Below, piece after piece: positions 20,881 to 33,760 of a stretch of DNA of 64,000 nt. This stretch comes from Ceratopteris richardii. Its lineage: Eukaryota > Streptophyta > Polypodiopsida > Polypodiales > Pteridaceae. Numbering within the stretch: position 1 is the first letter of the stretch; every line of letters begins with the position of its first letter. A model generated the notes under the pieces. That model was not told where the DNA came from and ran no database searches. It worked only from the letters and a program-made list of their open reading frames with translations. The position numbers and the translations under genes were made by a program. The stretch covers positions 141,783,723 through 141,847,722 of the forward strand of contig CM035423.1 of the NCBI GenBank assembly GCA_020310875.1, read 5' to 3'.

Positions 20881-22110
20881 GAAGTTTGATAGAGCCTACT
20901 CTTCCAAATTTTAATTAAAAAAAATTACAGTTGTACAAGTGAATGGGCCTAGCACCTGTGGGACCCCCCATATCCCACAAAGCAGGGGTTGCTTATAGAT
21001 TACTAGAGAATTTTACAAAGAACATTGGTAGCCCTCTTGTCCCCTTCATGTGAGGCCCACTTGGTTTTGATCTTTTTGCTCTCTAGGAAGAACATTTTAT
21101 GATGTCTAAAAGGAAGGGACTGCTTACAATTGGAAATTCTTTTGCCTAAAAAGAAAAGATATTTTTTGATCAACCATTCTTGAGGAAGGCTTCCAAAGTT
21201 GGTTGCACACCTCTCTTCCCATATTTTCCATGGAGTATCCTCTCTTATAGCATTCCATAGTGCTGAGGAACATCTGATTGCTTCACCTAGCAAAGCTTGC
21301 TTCAAGTTGATTTGTTCCTCTAACAACATGATTCTCTCAAGGGCCTACTAGATTGATATTGATTTGGGGCACAAATAGAAGAGGTGTCCCAAGTCTTCCA
21401 CAAGAAATCATTTGTACCATGGGGGGAACCCATAAATTTTGCTAGCTTTTACATTGGTCTAGATTCCATGGTGTAGGATTCTCCACATAAGCACATACTT
21501 TTTTTTATCTCGATGAGGGGGTGCCAAAGGGATTGAAACTTAAAGTCCCACCTCCAGCTTAACCAATCTAGACACCACTTCCTATGGAGCATGACATGAA
21601 ATTCCACATCCTTCTTCAATCTTAGAATTTTCTTGAGGCTATGACATTGTGCCATCTCATATGATTAGGGCAAGAAGAGCCTCGACCAATGAGGAGGCGA
21701 GTCCTCGCACATTGCCAAGCATTGAATTTTCTTTGCAATAGATCCCATTCTTCATAGTCCACTCTTTCGGTCGGATCAATGTCCTCAAATCTAATCCACT
21801 AAAAAGTTTCTTGGTTTTAGAGGTGTTTCCACAAACGGAAGAATTTCTTCCAAAGCTTTTTGGAAGTTTTTCTTTGACAAGCTAAAAGTGTCATTAAAAA
21901 TGAGTAGTGGTGACCATGCATAGACAAATGGTCAGAGTAGCTTTTTGGAGGTTCCAAGACTCCACACCTCTGATGCCCTTGATAGGGAACTAGATCAAAT
22001 CATTCTCTCTAATGGTGGCCGCCCATTTCCAATCTTCATTCATTCTGATAGATTGTTTAACCTTGTTCCAACTCTTCCATAGAGAACAAACTAAGCTGGA
22101 TCCTTTGGGA
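20880..22110 (-). mobile_element. LINE (L1-type) 3' fragment
   Basis: On the minus strand, W-R-I-L-H-H-G, E-D-L-G-H-L-F-Y-L-C-P-K and L-W-N-A-I-R-E-D-T-P-W-K-I-W-E-E-R-C are the zinc-binding tail (zf-RVT) typical of plant LINE ORF2 proteins. Stops and frameshifts are present. The 3' untranslated part (20,880-21,000) contains the phrase CCCATATCCCACAA..., also seen near the second LINE at about 58.2 kb. The fragment abuts the LTR of copia A at 22,111. Confidence 0.65.
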
Positions 22111-22313
22111 TGTTGATATATTTATGTGGTGATGTGTGTGAACACACTAGGACTGTTTTTCCCCCCCGATTGTATATACGCCTATAGCCCTAACAAGTTA
22201 CTTATCTTTGTACATTCTAGTGGTAATAATTCACTATTGTGTGTTGTGCTCTAAGCTTCTTCTTCTTCTTCATTGTGTTTTTCATGTGCTTTTGCAGACC
22301 TCGAACTCCAACA
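22111..22313 (+). repeat. 5' LTR of copia A and primer-binding site
   Basis: Begins TGTTGATATA and ends CCAACA. It is followed at once by ATTGGTATTAGAGCAGG, a decayed match to the initiator-Met-tRNA primer site TGGTATCAGAGC. It contains a CTTCTTCTTCTTC run shared with the copia D LTRs. Confidence 0.8.
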
Positions 22314-22675
22314 ATTGGTATTAGAGCAGGTCGCCGCTTCATCTAGGGCATCGTCGACACTCCTCCAGTCACAGTCTTGGAATCATATAAAATTTGGTGA
22401 GCATACTGAAGCTGATTAGGAGATCAAAATGGCTTCGCTCTTTCGTGCCGAAATCGTGATCTAAGCTTGTTTCAGCCTCTGAATCAATTATCGTAGCACT
22501 TATGTAGGAAATTTCATCTTTTTGTGCCAAAGATATATACAACTTTTGGTTCGCCAATATAAGTACCTTGAAGTTTGCTACAAGTTTAGTGGAACTCATC
22601 AAGGTAGTTCTTTTCAACTTTTTCACATACAATCAATTTTTTGCATCATGGTATTTTATTCAATGGCCATGGGTG

Positions 22676-23576
22676 AAAAGCAATGATGTGCTCCATATGT
22701 TGGCTGCTGAGGATAAGTTGGACAGTACCAATTACCCATTGTGGGCTTATATGATGCATCATGTATTGGTTGCAAAAGGACCGTGGAATATTGTGTAGGG
22801 TGTTGAAAACGTCATATTTCACCTGCAAACACAGTTGTTGAACGTGATGCAGATGGCATTGAAGATGGTGATATTCTTCATGTTCTTGTTTGTGTTGCGG
22901 TTCCTGCTGCAACTATGGGAGAGAAAATTTCTGGGATGGTGGAGATACTCAGGCACATGCATTGATAGCCTTGTCTGTCAAACATGCCATTATTCCTGGC
23001 ATTCGCTCTTGCAAAATAGCGAAGAATGCTTGGGATACACTTACCACTTTATGCCATCCAAGGAATGAAGCTTGTGTTGCTTACCTCCCAAAACAGTTGG
23101 AGAGTGAGCACATGAATGAAGGAGATTCCATGGATAGTTTTCTAAAAAAGATCAAAGACTTGAAGGAACAATTGATTTTTGCTGATGAAGTCTTGCCGGA
23201 CAATTCACTTATGCAGACTCTTCTTAATGGTCTTCCTAATTCGTATCAGAGTTTTTCTTCTACTCTTTGTTTGATGATGAAAGGCAATCCAAATGCCTTA
23301 ACATTTGAGGAGTTAGTCTTTGTTCTGTTGTAGGAAGATCAGTCTAGGTAGAACAAGTCCATTATGCATGTTGCAGATCAAGCTTTGTTGGCTAGTCAGA
23401 AAGGGCAAAGGTAAATGGAGCTCTTCTACTAGTAAGCAAAAATATGCTAATTCTACACAATCGCAGAAGGAAGACAAAGAAGAGAAGAAAACAAAAAAAA
23501 AGCAAAAACTGTTTTGCAAATACTGTAAAGGAAATGATCATGTGAATAAAGAGCTTTCCAAAACTGGCTGCTAAAG
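22676..23576 (+). pseudogene. copia A gag
   Basis: Blocks L-D-S-T-N-Y-P-L-W-A-Y, A-K-N-A-W-D-T-L, E-G-D-S-M-D-S-F-L, L-L-N-G-L-P and a zinc-knuckle remnant F-C-K-Y-C-K-G-N-D-H identify the capsid/nucleocapsid protein. The frame shifts near 22,800 and 23,330, and the last Cys of the knuckle is displaced. It would have packaged element RNA. Confidence 0.75.
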
Positions 23577-23715
23577 AGGCTAGGAAGAAGGAGGATAGAA
23601 TTGTTGTTGCAGAGGCCTCTACACCCAAAATAGAGTTTGGTAATCTTGTGCAGAATGAAGAATGGGCATTCACCATTGTTTGTAGTTATGACCCATCTTC
23701 TCATGTGAATAGTGT

Positions 23716-24975
23716 ATGTCTGCAATAGACTCAAATGTTTGGTACTTTGATAGTAAGGTGACCAAACATATTACCTTGCAACACAACTTCTTCACTTCAC
23801 TCGAGCTTGCCTCTATACTGAATACTATCACATGCACCAATAAATCCTCTTATCCTATTATGGGAGTTGGTAAGATCATTCTGACTAGTACTAATGGTAG
23901 TTCTTTTACACTGCCAGATGCTTTATTTGTGTCAAGGATCAAGAAAAATTTGTTATTAGTTTCAGCATTAGCCAAGATTGGCTTGGTTGTGAAATTTGTT
24001 GATGAGAGATGTAAAATTCATGATCTATCAAATGGTGATGTCATTATTGCTTCAAGGATTTCATATTGTGGGTTGTATAAGCTCATAGACTATAAAAATA
24101 TGTGAATGATTCAGCATGTGCAGTACATGATTCTCAAGCTTTGTCAGATGCAAAGGTTTGGCATGCATGCTTTTTTCATCTGAATTTCATTAGTTTGCTA
24201 TGCCTACAGAAATTTGAAATGGTGTCCTCTATGCCCAAACTTGAGGCACCTAGTAAACATGTATGTGAAGGTTGTATCTTGGGCAAAATGCAGTGTTCCT
24301 CCTTCAAAAAAGATGGTTTAGTTTGAGCTACTCAGAAATTACAACTTGTTCACAATGATGTCTGTGGTCCTATGCAGACACCCTCTTTTGGGAACTATCT
24401 TTACTTCATGACTTTCATCAATGATTTTTCCAAGCCTGGATGGGTATATCCATTGAAAGCAAAGGTTGAAGTGTTTATGTGCTTCAAATAGTTTTTGGTT
24501 TTGGCTGAAAATCTATTAGCATGTAAAATGGGCACCCTCCATCTTGATGGAGGGGGGGAATATATGTCTTCTGACTTTAATGCATTTGTGGCTGAATGTG
24601 GGATAAAAGATTAGTGTATCATGCCATATTCACCTCAACAGAATGGAGTTGCTGAACGGAAGAACAAGTCACTCATGGAGATGGCGAGGTATATGGTCAA
24701 GAGTCAGGCTTTATCACGTAGTTTCTTGCTTGAGGTTGTCATGTGTGTAGCATATGTACTTAACAGGTGTCCCACTAAAGCATTGCAGTCTATCACTCCA
24801 TATGAGGCTTGGCATGGTTGCAAGCCATCTGTTGCTCACCTGCATGCTTTTGTTTGTCTAGCATATGCATTAGGGCCTAAAGAACACATAAAATTGGATG
24901 ATAAAGCTATGAAATGTATTTTATTTGGGTTCAGTTCTGAAAGCAAAGGCTATCTTCTGTATCATCCATAGACTA
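23716..24975 (+). pseudogene. copia A protease and integrase
   Basis: W-Y-F-D-S-K-V-T-K-H-I stands at the protease active site (D-S-G-A expected, so the Gly is lost). The zinc finger W-H-A-C-F-F-H-L plus C-E-G-C-I-L-G-K begins integrase. Core blocks are F-I-N-D-F-S, H-L-D-G-G-G-E-Y and P-Q-Q-N-G-V-A-E-R-K-N (catalytic Glu). Stops occur at about 24,103, 24,325 and 24,489. The C-terminal part includes T-P-Y-E-A-W-H-G-C-K-P. Confidence 0.75.
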
Positions 24976-25265
24976 AATGCATTCTGGTTGACTCTGATGT
25001 TGTTTTTGTGGAAGATGCTATTCAACCATTAATTTCATGTACTGAGACATCTGTTAACTCCAAAGATATGTATGATACTTTGCTGCCTCTTTTTACAAGT
25101 GGACAATCTAGCACTAGTCCTAATGAGGCAACTTCTCAGCCTTTATAGGTTTCATGTGATGATGTAGATCATTCCATTTGTGATGTAGATTTACATGATG
25201 CAAATGTTGATGAGAGAACTGATATTGAGGAGGGAAAAAGTATGCCAAAATTGTTGATGTAGACT

Positions 25266-26690
25266 TTGCATGATAGAAAATTAGATGCACCTCTATCATA
25301 CCATACTCGTTCTAGCTCTCATAGTGCTTCTTTTGCATCACATTGCTATTCTATGGCTGCGTCTAGTCTCTGTGATGAGAATGAGCCTATTTTGTTTGAT
25401 GAAGCACAAAATTCAAAAAATTGGATGGCTGCTATGCAATCAGAATATGATGCTATCATGAAAAATGGCTAGTCTTTATGTGACTTGCCTCCTAGCAAGA
25501 AGGCCATTGACACTAAGTGGGTATACAAGCTGAAGCATAATCGTGATGGAGCAATTGATAGGTATAAGTCTAGGCTTGTTGCAAAGGTTTATGCTAATGA
25601 AAAAGGCATTGATTTTGATGAGACATTTGCTCCTACTTGTCGAATGACTACTATTAGTAGCGTCTGTGCAGTCATAGCTCATCATGGTTGGAATGTACAT
25701 TAGTTGGACATTGAAATTGCATTTTTGAATGGTCACTTGAAGAAGTGTATGTTTTTCGGCCCCATGGATTTGTGCAAAAAGGGCATGAAAATTAGGCGTG
25801 CAGGTTAAAGAAGGCATTATATGGTTTAAAGCAAGTATAATGCAAGCACTGTGTGCTTGGTATGAAAAGATACATGCCTATCTGATTGCACATGGTTTTG
25901 AGAATAGTCCAACTGAGAGCACCTTATATTTTAAGCATTAAAATGATGTGCTTTTGATCATTGTTGGGTATGTTGAAGACATGCTACTCATTACTCCTCA
26001 TGAGAAGCATATTTCTGATTTTAAGGTTGATTTGCATGCCTCATTTGAGATGTCTAATTTGGGGCATTTGCACCATTAATTGGGCATTTTGTTTATGCAA
26101 GTCAATGTCAGAATAGCTTTGTGTCAAATGAAATATATTGACACATTATTACAGCATTTTGGCCTCCACTCCTATGGAGATAGGTTTATGATTGAGTCTC
26201 CATGATGCTAGAGATGCATTTGATGCTATTCTCTATCAGCGAGCTATTGGATGCTTGATTTTACTTATGCATTACTTGGCTAGATATTCACTTTGTTGTC
26301 TCACATATAAGCAGGTTTATGCATTTCCCAGGTGTCATGCATTGGCAGGTGATTAAGCCCATCTTTCACTACTTGAGTGAAAGATGGATTGTTTTATCCC
26401 AAGGGGGGATCACTACCGCCAGATTTACATGCTTTTTCTGACTCTGAATGGGTTGGTTGCTATGACATTCATGTGTCCCCGAGTGGTTTTTGCTTCATGC
26501 TTGGTAGCTCATGCATATCTTGGTTGAGTAAGAAGTAGCCTACTGTGGCCATTTCCAATTGTGAGGCTTAGTATAGGGCAACTTTCACAATGACTATTGA
26601 GTGTGTGTGTGTGTGGCTCACATGCCTTATGGCTAATTTTGGTGTTGGTCATTCTAAAGTTGTAGGTGTCAAAGTCGACTGAAAGAACTA
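25266..26690 (+). pseudogene. copia A reverse transcriptase and RNase H
   Basis: Recognisable blocks: N-W-M-A-A-M-Q-S-E-Y-D-A, then T-K-W-V-Y-K-L-K, Y-K-S-R-L-V-A-K and F-A-P-T-C-R-M-T-T-I. They are followed by L-D-I-E-I-A-F-L-N-G, a decayed Y-V-E-D-M-L-L-I-T (Y-V-D-D normally) near 25,970, and RNase H blocks to about 26,650. At least five stops. The boundary to copia E is unclear. Confidence 0.7.
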
Positions 26691-27009
26691 CAGTTTCAGA
26701 CATAGGTGAGCTGTTTGATTCATTTCTCAAGGTATACTTAATATTTTGGAATGTTTTAACTTGGAGAAGGTGCACAATCTATAGGCAACACCTTGTGCAA
26801 AGTTTTATAAAAAAGTTTACACATTTGATTAGTCAATGAGTGAGATATGTGCAGCAGACTTACTGAGTATCAAGTCTCTTTACAGTTTGTTCAAAGATTT
26901 TGATAATTGAGCATTGATCCTCCAAATTGGTAAAGGTTTTGAGTTGTTCTTGATATAGAGGTGCTCTAACATCAAGGATAACTTTTTCTTTTGGAGATTA
27001 ACACTCTCC

Positions 27010-28030
27010 ATCAGTGGTATCAGAGTAGGAATCATCAAAATTGAAGAAAGGAGGACCCCGACTGTTGCAGTCATAAAGAAATGAGCACTTGAAGGTCCAA
27101 AAGGTAAAAGCTTGAAAGGAAAGCTTGAGAGGAGGCCAGAAGATATCAAAAGATCAGAAGGAACCTCATTCGAAGTAAAGGCAACCTTATTTCTCATAAA
27201 GGTTAAAGAATTTAATACACAGGTGAAGAAAGGATAGGAGATTCTCTTCAGATAGAGAAGTTGGATAGAGAAAACTATACAGCATGGTCAATGAGGATGG
27301 AAGCTCATCTTATGAGCAAAGACTTGATAGGTTACATTACAGGTGAAGAAGAAAAGCCTCAATTTAGAGATCCTAGTGTTCCAACTAGAGATGAACTATC
27401 AGATTTGAAGAATTGGATGAAGAGAGATGCTCAAGCAAGGAGCATTATCTACATGGGAGTCAATGACTACTTGCTATCTCACATGAGAGGTCTTGAAAGT
27501 GCAAGTGATATATGGAATGCTTTGGAGGAGCATTTCCAAAATACTACAAAGTCAAGGAAGGCATCTTTATGAGCAGAGTTTACCACATTCAAGAAGAAGG
27601 CTGCTCAATCCATTTCTGATTATGTAACAAGGATGAAGGACATTGCAGATGCATTAGGAGCAGTTGATGAAGATATTGAGGAGGATAAATTGGTAAGGCA
27701 AATCCTCACAGGTTTGAGAGGAGATGAGTAATGGTAGCCATTCATTTTGTCTACTGAATTGTCATTAGATCATTTACTCCTGATTTAAATCAGTTGCTAA
27801 GACACATGTTAACCTTTGAGTAGGATGTCAAAGGTGAAGGTGATAAGAGTGCAGGTCAAGCAATGTATTCAAAGGATAATAAGAAGAATAACAAAGGGAA
27901 GCAACAATCAAATGAAGATGAAGGCACAACTAGCCAAGCTAACTTCCTAAGAGGAAGAGGAGGTGGTAAAGGTAGAGGAAGAGGCAGAAGCAATAAAGAT
28001 GGATCCAAAGCTTATTGGATTTGTGGTAAG
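27010..28030 (+). mobile_element. copia E fragment: primer site and gag
   Basis: TGGTATCAGAGTAGGA at about 27,015 is a near-perfect Met-tRNA primer site. Gag follows: M-D-R-E-N-Y-T-A-W-S-M-R-M, then I-Y-M-G-V-N, I-W-N-A-L-E-E-H-F and D-Y-V-T-R-M-K-D, a Gly/Arg-rich basic stretch, and the start of a zinc knuckle (Y-W-I-C-G-K). It stops abruptly at about 28,030, where the 3' end of copia B on the opposite strand begins. Stops at 27,570 and 27,728. Confidence 0.75.
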
Positions 28031-29349
28031 ACAAACACCTTGCTAAGAAGGCCTTCTCTTACATAATGATAGGGCACTTCAATGTTCTTAATCCTTGCAT
28101 GATATACAAGATTAGCAGCCAAATGAAGCAAGCTAGTATTATCTCCAAAAATCATTGGAGTGTAAGAATGTAATCCCAAATTTGTGTAAAGTAATTTGAG
28201 CCACATAGCCTCTTGTGTTGCATTTGCTAAGCCTCTATATTCTGCTTCTGTTGATGACAATGCCACAATTGGTTGTTTCTTTGATGATCATAAAATTAGC
28301 TTTGTCCCTGCAAAAGATAAGTAGCCAGAAGTGCTCCTCATATCATCCTTTGAGCCACTGTAATCTGCATCACAATACAACTTGATATCAAAGTTTGATG
28401 TGAATGGATAGAATAGCCCTTCATTTATAGTACCCTTTAGATACTTTAAGATCCTCTTGGCAGCTTCCAAGTGAGGTTTTCTTGGTGTATGCATAAATTG
28501 GCTTAATGTACTTACTCCATAACATATGTTCACTCTTGTTAGGGTTGCATAATTGAGACTCCCAACAAGCGTTTGATAACGTGTAATATCTTCAAGGAGT
28601 TCTCCCTCATGACAACTAAGTTTGTGGTTGAGTTCAATGGGTGTACTTGCAATTTTAGTGTTCTCCATCTTGAATTTAACCAACATATCATGAATGTACT
28701 TCCTCTGAGTAATAAAGACACCAGAATCTATATATACAAGTTCTAATCCAAGAAAGTATGTTAACAAACCAAGGTCACTGATTTTAAACTCTTCCATCAT
28801 TTGAGATTTGATTTGCTTGATGCCATTGGTTTCAATCCCTGTAATGATAATGTCATCCACATAAACACATAGATAAATAACTTCTGAGTTAGTTTTCTTT
28901 ATGAATAAAGAAGAATCTGCTTTGCTAGCAACAAATCCTTAATCCTGCAAATATGTGACAAGCATATGGCTCCATGCTCTAGGAGCTTGCGTTAAACCAT
29001 AGAGTGCTTTCCCTAGCTTGCATACATAGTTTGGTTTGTCCTTGTCTTCATAACTTGGTGGTTGAGCCATGTAAACTTCTTCTAAGATCCATCCATTTAG
29101 AAATGCATTTTTAACATCTAACTGATACAAGTTCCAATTCTTTGAAGCAGCAATTCTTACTAAAACCCTGATTGTTGGCATCTTAGCCATAGGTGAGAAG
29201 GTCTCCTCATAATTCACTCCATGGGTTTGAACAAACCCTTTTGCTACTAGCCTTGCTTTATACCTATTTATTGAACCATCTGAATTCTTCTCGACTTTAT
29301 AAATCCACCTGGATCCTATTACCTTCATGCTTGGTTTCTTGGGAACCAA
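28030..29349 (-). pseudogene. copia B reverse transcriptase and RNase H
   Basis: S-R-W-I-Y-K-V-E and [10 protein letters not shown], then [24 protein letters not shown] at about 28,850, and D-M-R-S-T-S-G-Y. S-S-T-E-A-E-Y and G-D-N-T-S follow in RNase H. Only a few breaks (one near 28,940 and one near 28,285) interrupt an otherwise well-kept domain. Final residues V-L-P-Q-I-Q are not copia-like and mark the junction. Confidence 0.8.
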
Positions 29350-31093
29350 ATCCCAAGTGTTGTTCTCTTGAATTTCTTCCTACATAGCTTCTCTCCATTC
29401 TTTCTTCTTATTGGCTTCTTCTCTTGAAGTGCTTCAATTTCTTCCTGCATAGCTTCTCTCCATTCTTTCTTCTTATTGGCTTCTTCAAATGAAGAAGGCT
29501 TTTCTGACATAGAATCTTGAGTAATGTATACACAATGCTTGGTGACTAGTGATGTGTCATAGCCATACCTTATAGGTTTTTTACTCTCCCTTTGAGATCT
29601 TCTAAGTGCTTGATTGGATGACTTTGGAATGTCTTCCAATTCCTTGTATTTTTTCTTGCCCTTGGACTTCCAAGCCTTAAAGTCAATCTGGTCTTCATCT
29701 TCTGAATTGGCATCTTCTGATATTTGTGGTTCTCCTTGAGTCAAAGTTGGAAAATCACTTTCCAAGTCATAGGGTAGCTTTATTTTCCTCCAATCATCTT
29801 CAAACCATGAATTATTTTCATCAAGCGCTACATCCCTACTAACTGTAAATCCTTTGTTAGTGGGATTGTACAACCTATATCCTTTTTGGTTTTGGTCATA
29901 GTTAATGAATATACACTTTTCAGCTTTTGGAACAAGCTTCCCTCTAATCTGTGAGGGTATATGTGCATAAGTAATGCACCCAAAGATTTTACAATGGTCT
30001 AAGGAAGGTCTCCAGCCATTCCATGCTTCATAAGGTGTCATTCCATCCAAGGACTTGGATGGAAGCCTATTAATTAAGTATGTGGCTATGGAAATAGCCT
30101 CTGCCCATAAGTAGTTTGGAAGTTTCTTTCATTTATCATTGATCTTGCATCCTCTAGTATTAGTCTGTTCCTCCTCTCTACCACTCCATTTTGTTCAGGA
30201 GTGTATCTTGTTGTGACCTCTCTCTTTATACCTATGTCCTATAAGAATGAGTCAAATTCATGTGAGAAATACTCACCATCTCCATGAGATCTGATCCTCT
30301 TCAAGCTTCTACCTGTTTGGTTCTCAACCAATGCCAAATACTTCTTGAAACAAGTGACAACTTCATCTTTATGCTTCATGAAGTAAAGAATTGTCCATCT
30401 ACTATAATCATCTATGAATGAAACATAGTACATTGATCCTGAGATTGATGGCTCTCTGCTAGGACCCCACACATTTGTGTGCACAAGCTCCAAGTAATCT
30501 TCATACATGTATCCCTTTGTGTTGAATGGTTGTCTGTGTGATTTGCCAAATTGGCATGCTCCACATTTGTGAATCATGTGTTGCTTGGATACATTTGGAA
30601 TGCCAAGCACACTCTGATCCTAGCATATTTACTTTAGTGTTCTTTCACCTATATGACCTAGGCTTTTATGCCATATCTCTAGTTCAAATAGGGTTTGATC
30701 TTTGTAATTGAAGAGTGCAATGTTTCTGGTATCTTCAAGTTCAAATGTAAAGAGTCTACCAGATTTCTCACCTTTTGCAATTCTCTTGAAGCCTTGTTGA
30801 GGGTCCTCCACATATGCTCCATGCCTTATGAATCTAACTTGTAAGCCCTTCTCAACAATCTGCCCAACATTGATTAGGTTTTTTGTTATGGTTGGCACAT
30901 ATAATACCTTACTTAAAAGGTTCATATTACCATCAGAAGCTTTGACATTTCCAATCTTCTTAATAGAGTGCCTAGTGTCATCACCTATGTGCACTTCATG
31001 CTTCCCTTTAGGTTCCTCAAGATCAGATATTAATGCTACATTTCCAGCCACATGATTGGAAACTAGAATCAATATAGAAAAGATGCTCATCAT
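29350..31093 (-). pseudogene. copia B protease tail and integrase
   Basis: L-Y-V-P-T-I-T-K-N-L, W-H-K-S-L-G-H-I-G and C-G-A-C-Q-F-G-K give the pre-integrase zinc finger. V-H-T-N-V-W-G-P (Asp to Asn) and S-H-G-D-G-E-Y (Asp to His) show both catalytic Asp codons changed. D-G-M-T-P-Y-E-A-W-N and K-A-E-K-C-I-F mark the C-terminal part. Duplicated sequence around 29,380-29,470 (a second copy of the E-E-A-N-K-K-K-E-W-R-E-A-M region) indicates a small tandem duplication. Confidence 0.75.
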
Positions 31094-32089
31094 CTTTACC
31101 TTGCTTGGATGTCATGTTCATGATCAATAGAGAATCCTCTTGGTCTTTTGTATAGTTGTTGTAGTCTCTTTTACCTCTGAAACCTCCGTGATAGTTGTTG
31201 TTGTAGCCTTGGTTGTAGTTGTGATGGTAATTACTTCCTCTAGTGTTAAACCTACGTCTGGATTGTCCATAACCTCTTCTATGGAAGCCTGTTCCTCTCT
31301 GATTCCTTGTGTTCTTAAAACACTCTTCAGTGGTGTGATTGGTCAAGCCACAGATACTGCAAGGTGAAGAGTTGTATGATCTCCTCCTGCCTTGCTTTCC
31401 TCCTCTGCCCCTTCCTCTAGTGCCTCTTCCTCTACCTATGAAGTTCACTTGAGAGGTACTTGCCTCTTCTTCATTCTTTTTACCTTTGCATTTATCTTTA
31501 CTTTTATTTCTATGTGTGTAAAGGGCAAAAGATTGATTACCTCGAGAGTTGTCTCCATTCTTGTTGAGCTTTGTCTCATGTGTGAAGAGTTGCTCCATCA
31601 ATGTGTTGAGGTAAGGCATCTGCATATTAGTCTATAGGTCCATTGTTGTGGTGAAGGACTCCCACTTATGATAAGCCACTTCATCTTGATCACATAGTCA
31701 GCCACACTTTTCTTTGGTTGCTTCTTCAAGGTTGTGAACTCCATCCAAAGTTGGTTCTTCCTAGCCCTTGTAGTTCATGAGAAGTATGAAGAGAGTACTT
31801 CTCGAGTCTCTTGGGAGGTCTTGCAATTCCTAATGTGCGGTAATAAGAAATCAGATATTGAGTTAAGTATATAAGACCTGGCTAAAGCATCCTTTGCACA
31901 CCATGTAGTTAGCCTTTCTTACTCTTCTCTTGTCGGTTGATGTTTTCTTCTGAATATTGGCATTTCCTCATCTTCAGAGATGTATCCATATAAGCTTCTT
32001 CCTTGAAGATAAGCTTGCATCCTTAGGGACCATATTGGATAGTTGCTCCTATCCAATTTGTCAATGAATGATGGAAATCCATCTCCCAT
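31023..32089 (-). pseudogene. copia B gag
   Basis: Starts at ATG 32,089 (M-G-D-G-F-P) just after the primer site. It ends in an intact-looking zinc knuckle C-S-I-C-G-L-T-N-H-T-T-E-E-C and Asn/Tyr/Gly-rich sequence (31,023-31,625 is one open frame). The N-terminal half is broken by frameshifts. The I-D-S of the protease site is reached at the end of this frame, and the following motif continues in another frame. Confidence 0.75.
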
Positions 32090-32116
32090 TTTGCTTATTG
32101 TTTCTCCGATACCACT

Positions 32117-32968
32117 ATTGAAGGAGATGGTGGATAGATTCTAGAGATGAACTGGTGCTACAAAATCCTGCTTCACACCAACCAAGAATAAGTTTTGGAG
32201 ACTATAGTAGACACCTTGGTAGCTACCAATCATGAGTTATCTCAATAAAAATAATCAAGTGTACATTGAGAATGATGCTTAGGAAGTTGAATAACTATCC
32301 CAACATTTTTGGGTTGCTATGGTATGCATGCTAGTGAATAGAGATGTGACTATATCTCAAGATTGAGAAATGCAATGACAATGAAACTTTGTAGATATAA
32401 AACAGACAGTATGCTGAATCTATAGCACTTTGAATCACATCAATTTATCAAGTATGTACTGAGAAGAAGCTCTGAGAAGTTCACGGTTTTGAGATAATCA
32501 TAGAAGAGAAGAGAAGTAGAGATGTGATCAATGTATATGTAATAAATCACATAGAAATACAATGGCATTGGCAATGTATAATTTCACCATGTGAGGATAG
32601 TGAAGTGGCTATAGAATGAGCTCACTAATCACAGAAAACCCCTCTCAAATGATCTCCAAATCGGGCTCCATACACACGAGATTTTGACTCACTTTTATAG
32701 CTTTGAGTTGGAGCCATTTTTTTAATTCAAATTCAATTTCTCACCATAAAGTGAATCCTAAATTATAGAACTTACTTTCTCATCAATAAACTACCAAGTA
32801 ATTCAAGATTTGATTCCTTCTAACTCCATGTGGGAATAGTGCAATTATCATATGCACTTTGACAAGGATAAAAGTAAATTGACTTTTACAAGGGAATAGT
32901 CATATGTGACTATATGAGATAAATGCTAATTGTCCAAGTATGTAGGCTTGTAATCATTTGCACCAACA
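32117..32968 (-). repeat. 5' LTR of copia B
   Basis: Minus-strand edges: starts TGTTGGTGC at 32,968 and ends next to the primer site TGGTATCGGAG (plus strand 32,105-32,116). A TATA-like CTATAAAAG lies at about 32,694-32,702 on the plus-strand coordinate. Matches the remnant at 1-526 and the copia C LTRs in several blocks. Confidence 0.8.
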
Positions 32969-33049
32969 TATCCAATCCATTGTGAGAATTTTTATACTAT
33001 TTTGAATGATTCATGGTGTCGAATGTCTTACTTAGTGATCTCAGTATGT

Positions 33050-33760
33050 TTTTTTTTTAGTTATATTCATACTTCCTTCTACTTTATTGGAAGAGCAACC
33101 ATGCCATAGTCTTACTGACACTTTCAAAGAATTACATGTAGACTTATTCATCAAAGGATCTTCTTTTACACACACAAATACATTGTTCCTTCTACAGATA
33201 TATCATCTTTCAATCATAAGATGGTAATGGACATACATAACTCTTTGAAATTCACAAGAGCGTCTAGATCAATAGGTCTACATTGGAATCTACCAATCCA
33301 TTGCTTTGTGTCCATAATTCAAGGTATTCCTTTTGTAGAAACTCCTAGAATGTTCCTATGTAAAGATATTACATATGAGCTAGTAGAGATTATACTAGGA
33401 GAAAATTGGGGTTATATAGAAGGATTTTCAAAAGGGGATAGGCATCATTGTAAAATTCATGACATACTTATCGGGTTTTGCTATTTAAAAAATCATACCT
33501 CTTTGTATGTTAGATTTTATTACAATCGTTGGATGTGTAAGCTTGGAGAGTGGATAAATTTACAAAGCTTTGAAGGATCTTTAGTTTCATTTGAAGTTAA
33601 TGTAAAGTTACCCAACAATGATATGGAGGTGATTTTAGAGGTAAGAGTTGGATTCCATTTATATATATCTTATTCTATCATTATTCTTCATGAATGTCAT
33701 AATGTTTTATTCTATCATGAAATGTCCACATATTGGAAGAAAAATTCAAGGTCCTCGTAG
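33050..33760 (+). pseudogene. unknown gene Y' (copy 2), lacking exon 1
   Basis: A poly-T acceptor (TTTTTTTTTAG near 33,058) is followed by a block equivalent to exon 2 of Y: T-F-K-E-L-H, then W-N-L-P-I-H-C-F-V, I-L-G-E-N-W-G, and F-Y-Y-N-R-W-M-C-K-L-G. One frameshift separates the first part from the 179-codon open frame. Exon 1 is absent: the copia B LTR ends 82 bases upstream and probably removed it. Function unknown. Confidence 0.5.

Larger units (their letters stand above)
22111..26690 (+). mobile_element. Ty1/copia element A
   Basis: A 5' LTR and primer-binding site are followed by gag, protease, integrase, RT and RNase H remnants in copia order (IN before RT). No 3' LTR was found: sequence after RNase H runs into the leader of copia E. 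It is the same family as copia D on the other strand (matching LTR start, primer site and internal protein blocks). Many stops show it is inactive. Confidence 0.8.
28030..32968 (-). mobile_element. Ty1/copia element B
   Basis: Minus-strand copia element: 5' LTR, primer site, gag, protease, integrase, RT and RNase H in order. The 3' LTR is missing because the element ends within the last coding block at about 28,030, tail to tail with copia E. Same family as copia C (closely matching proteins and LTR landmarks). Confidence 0.85.
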
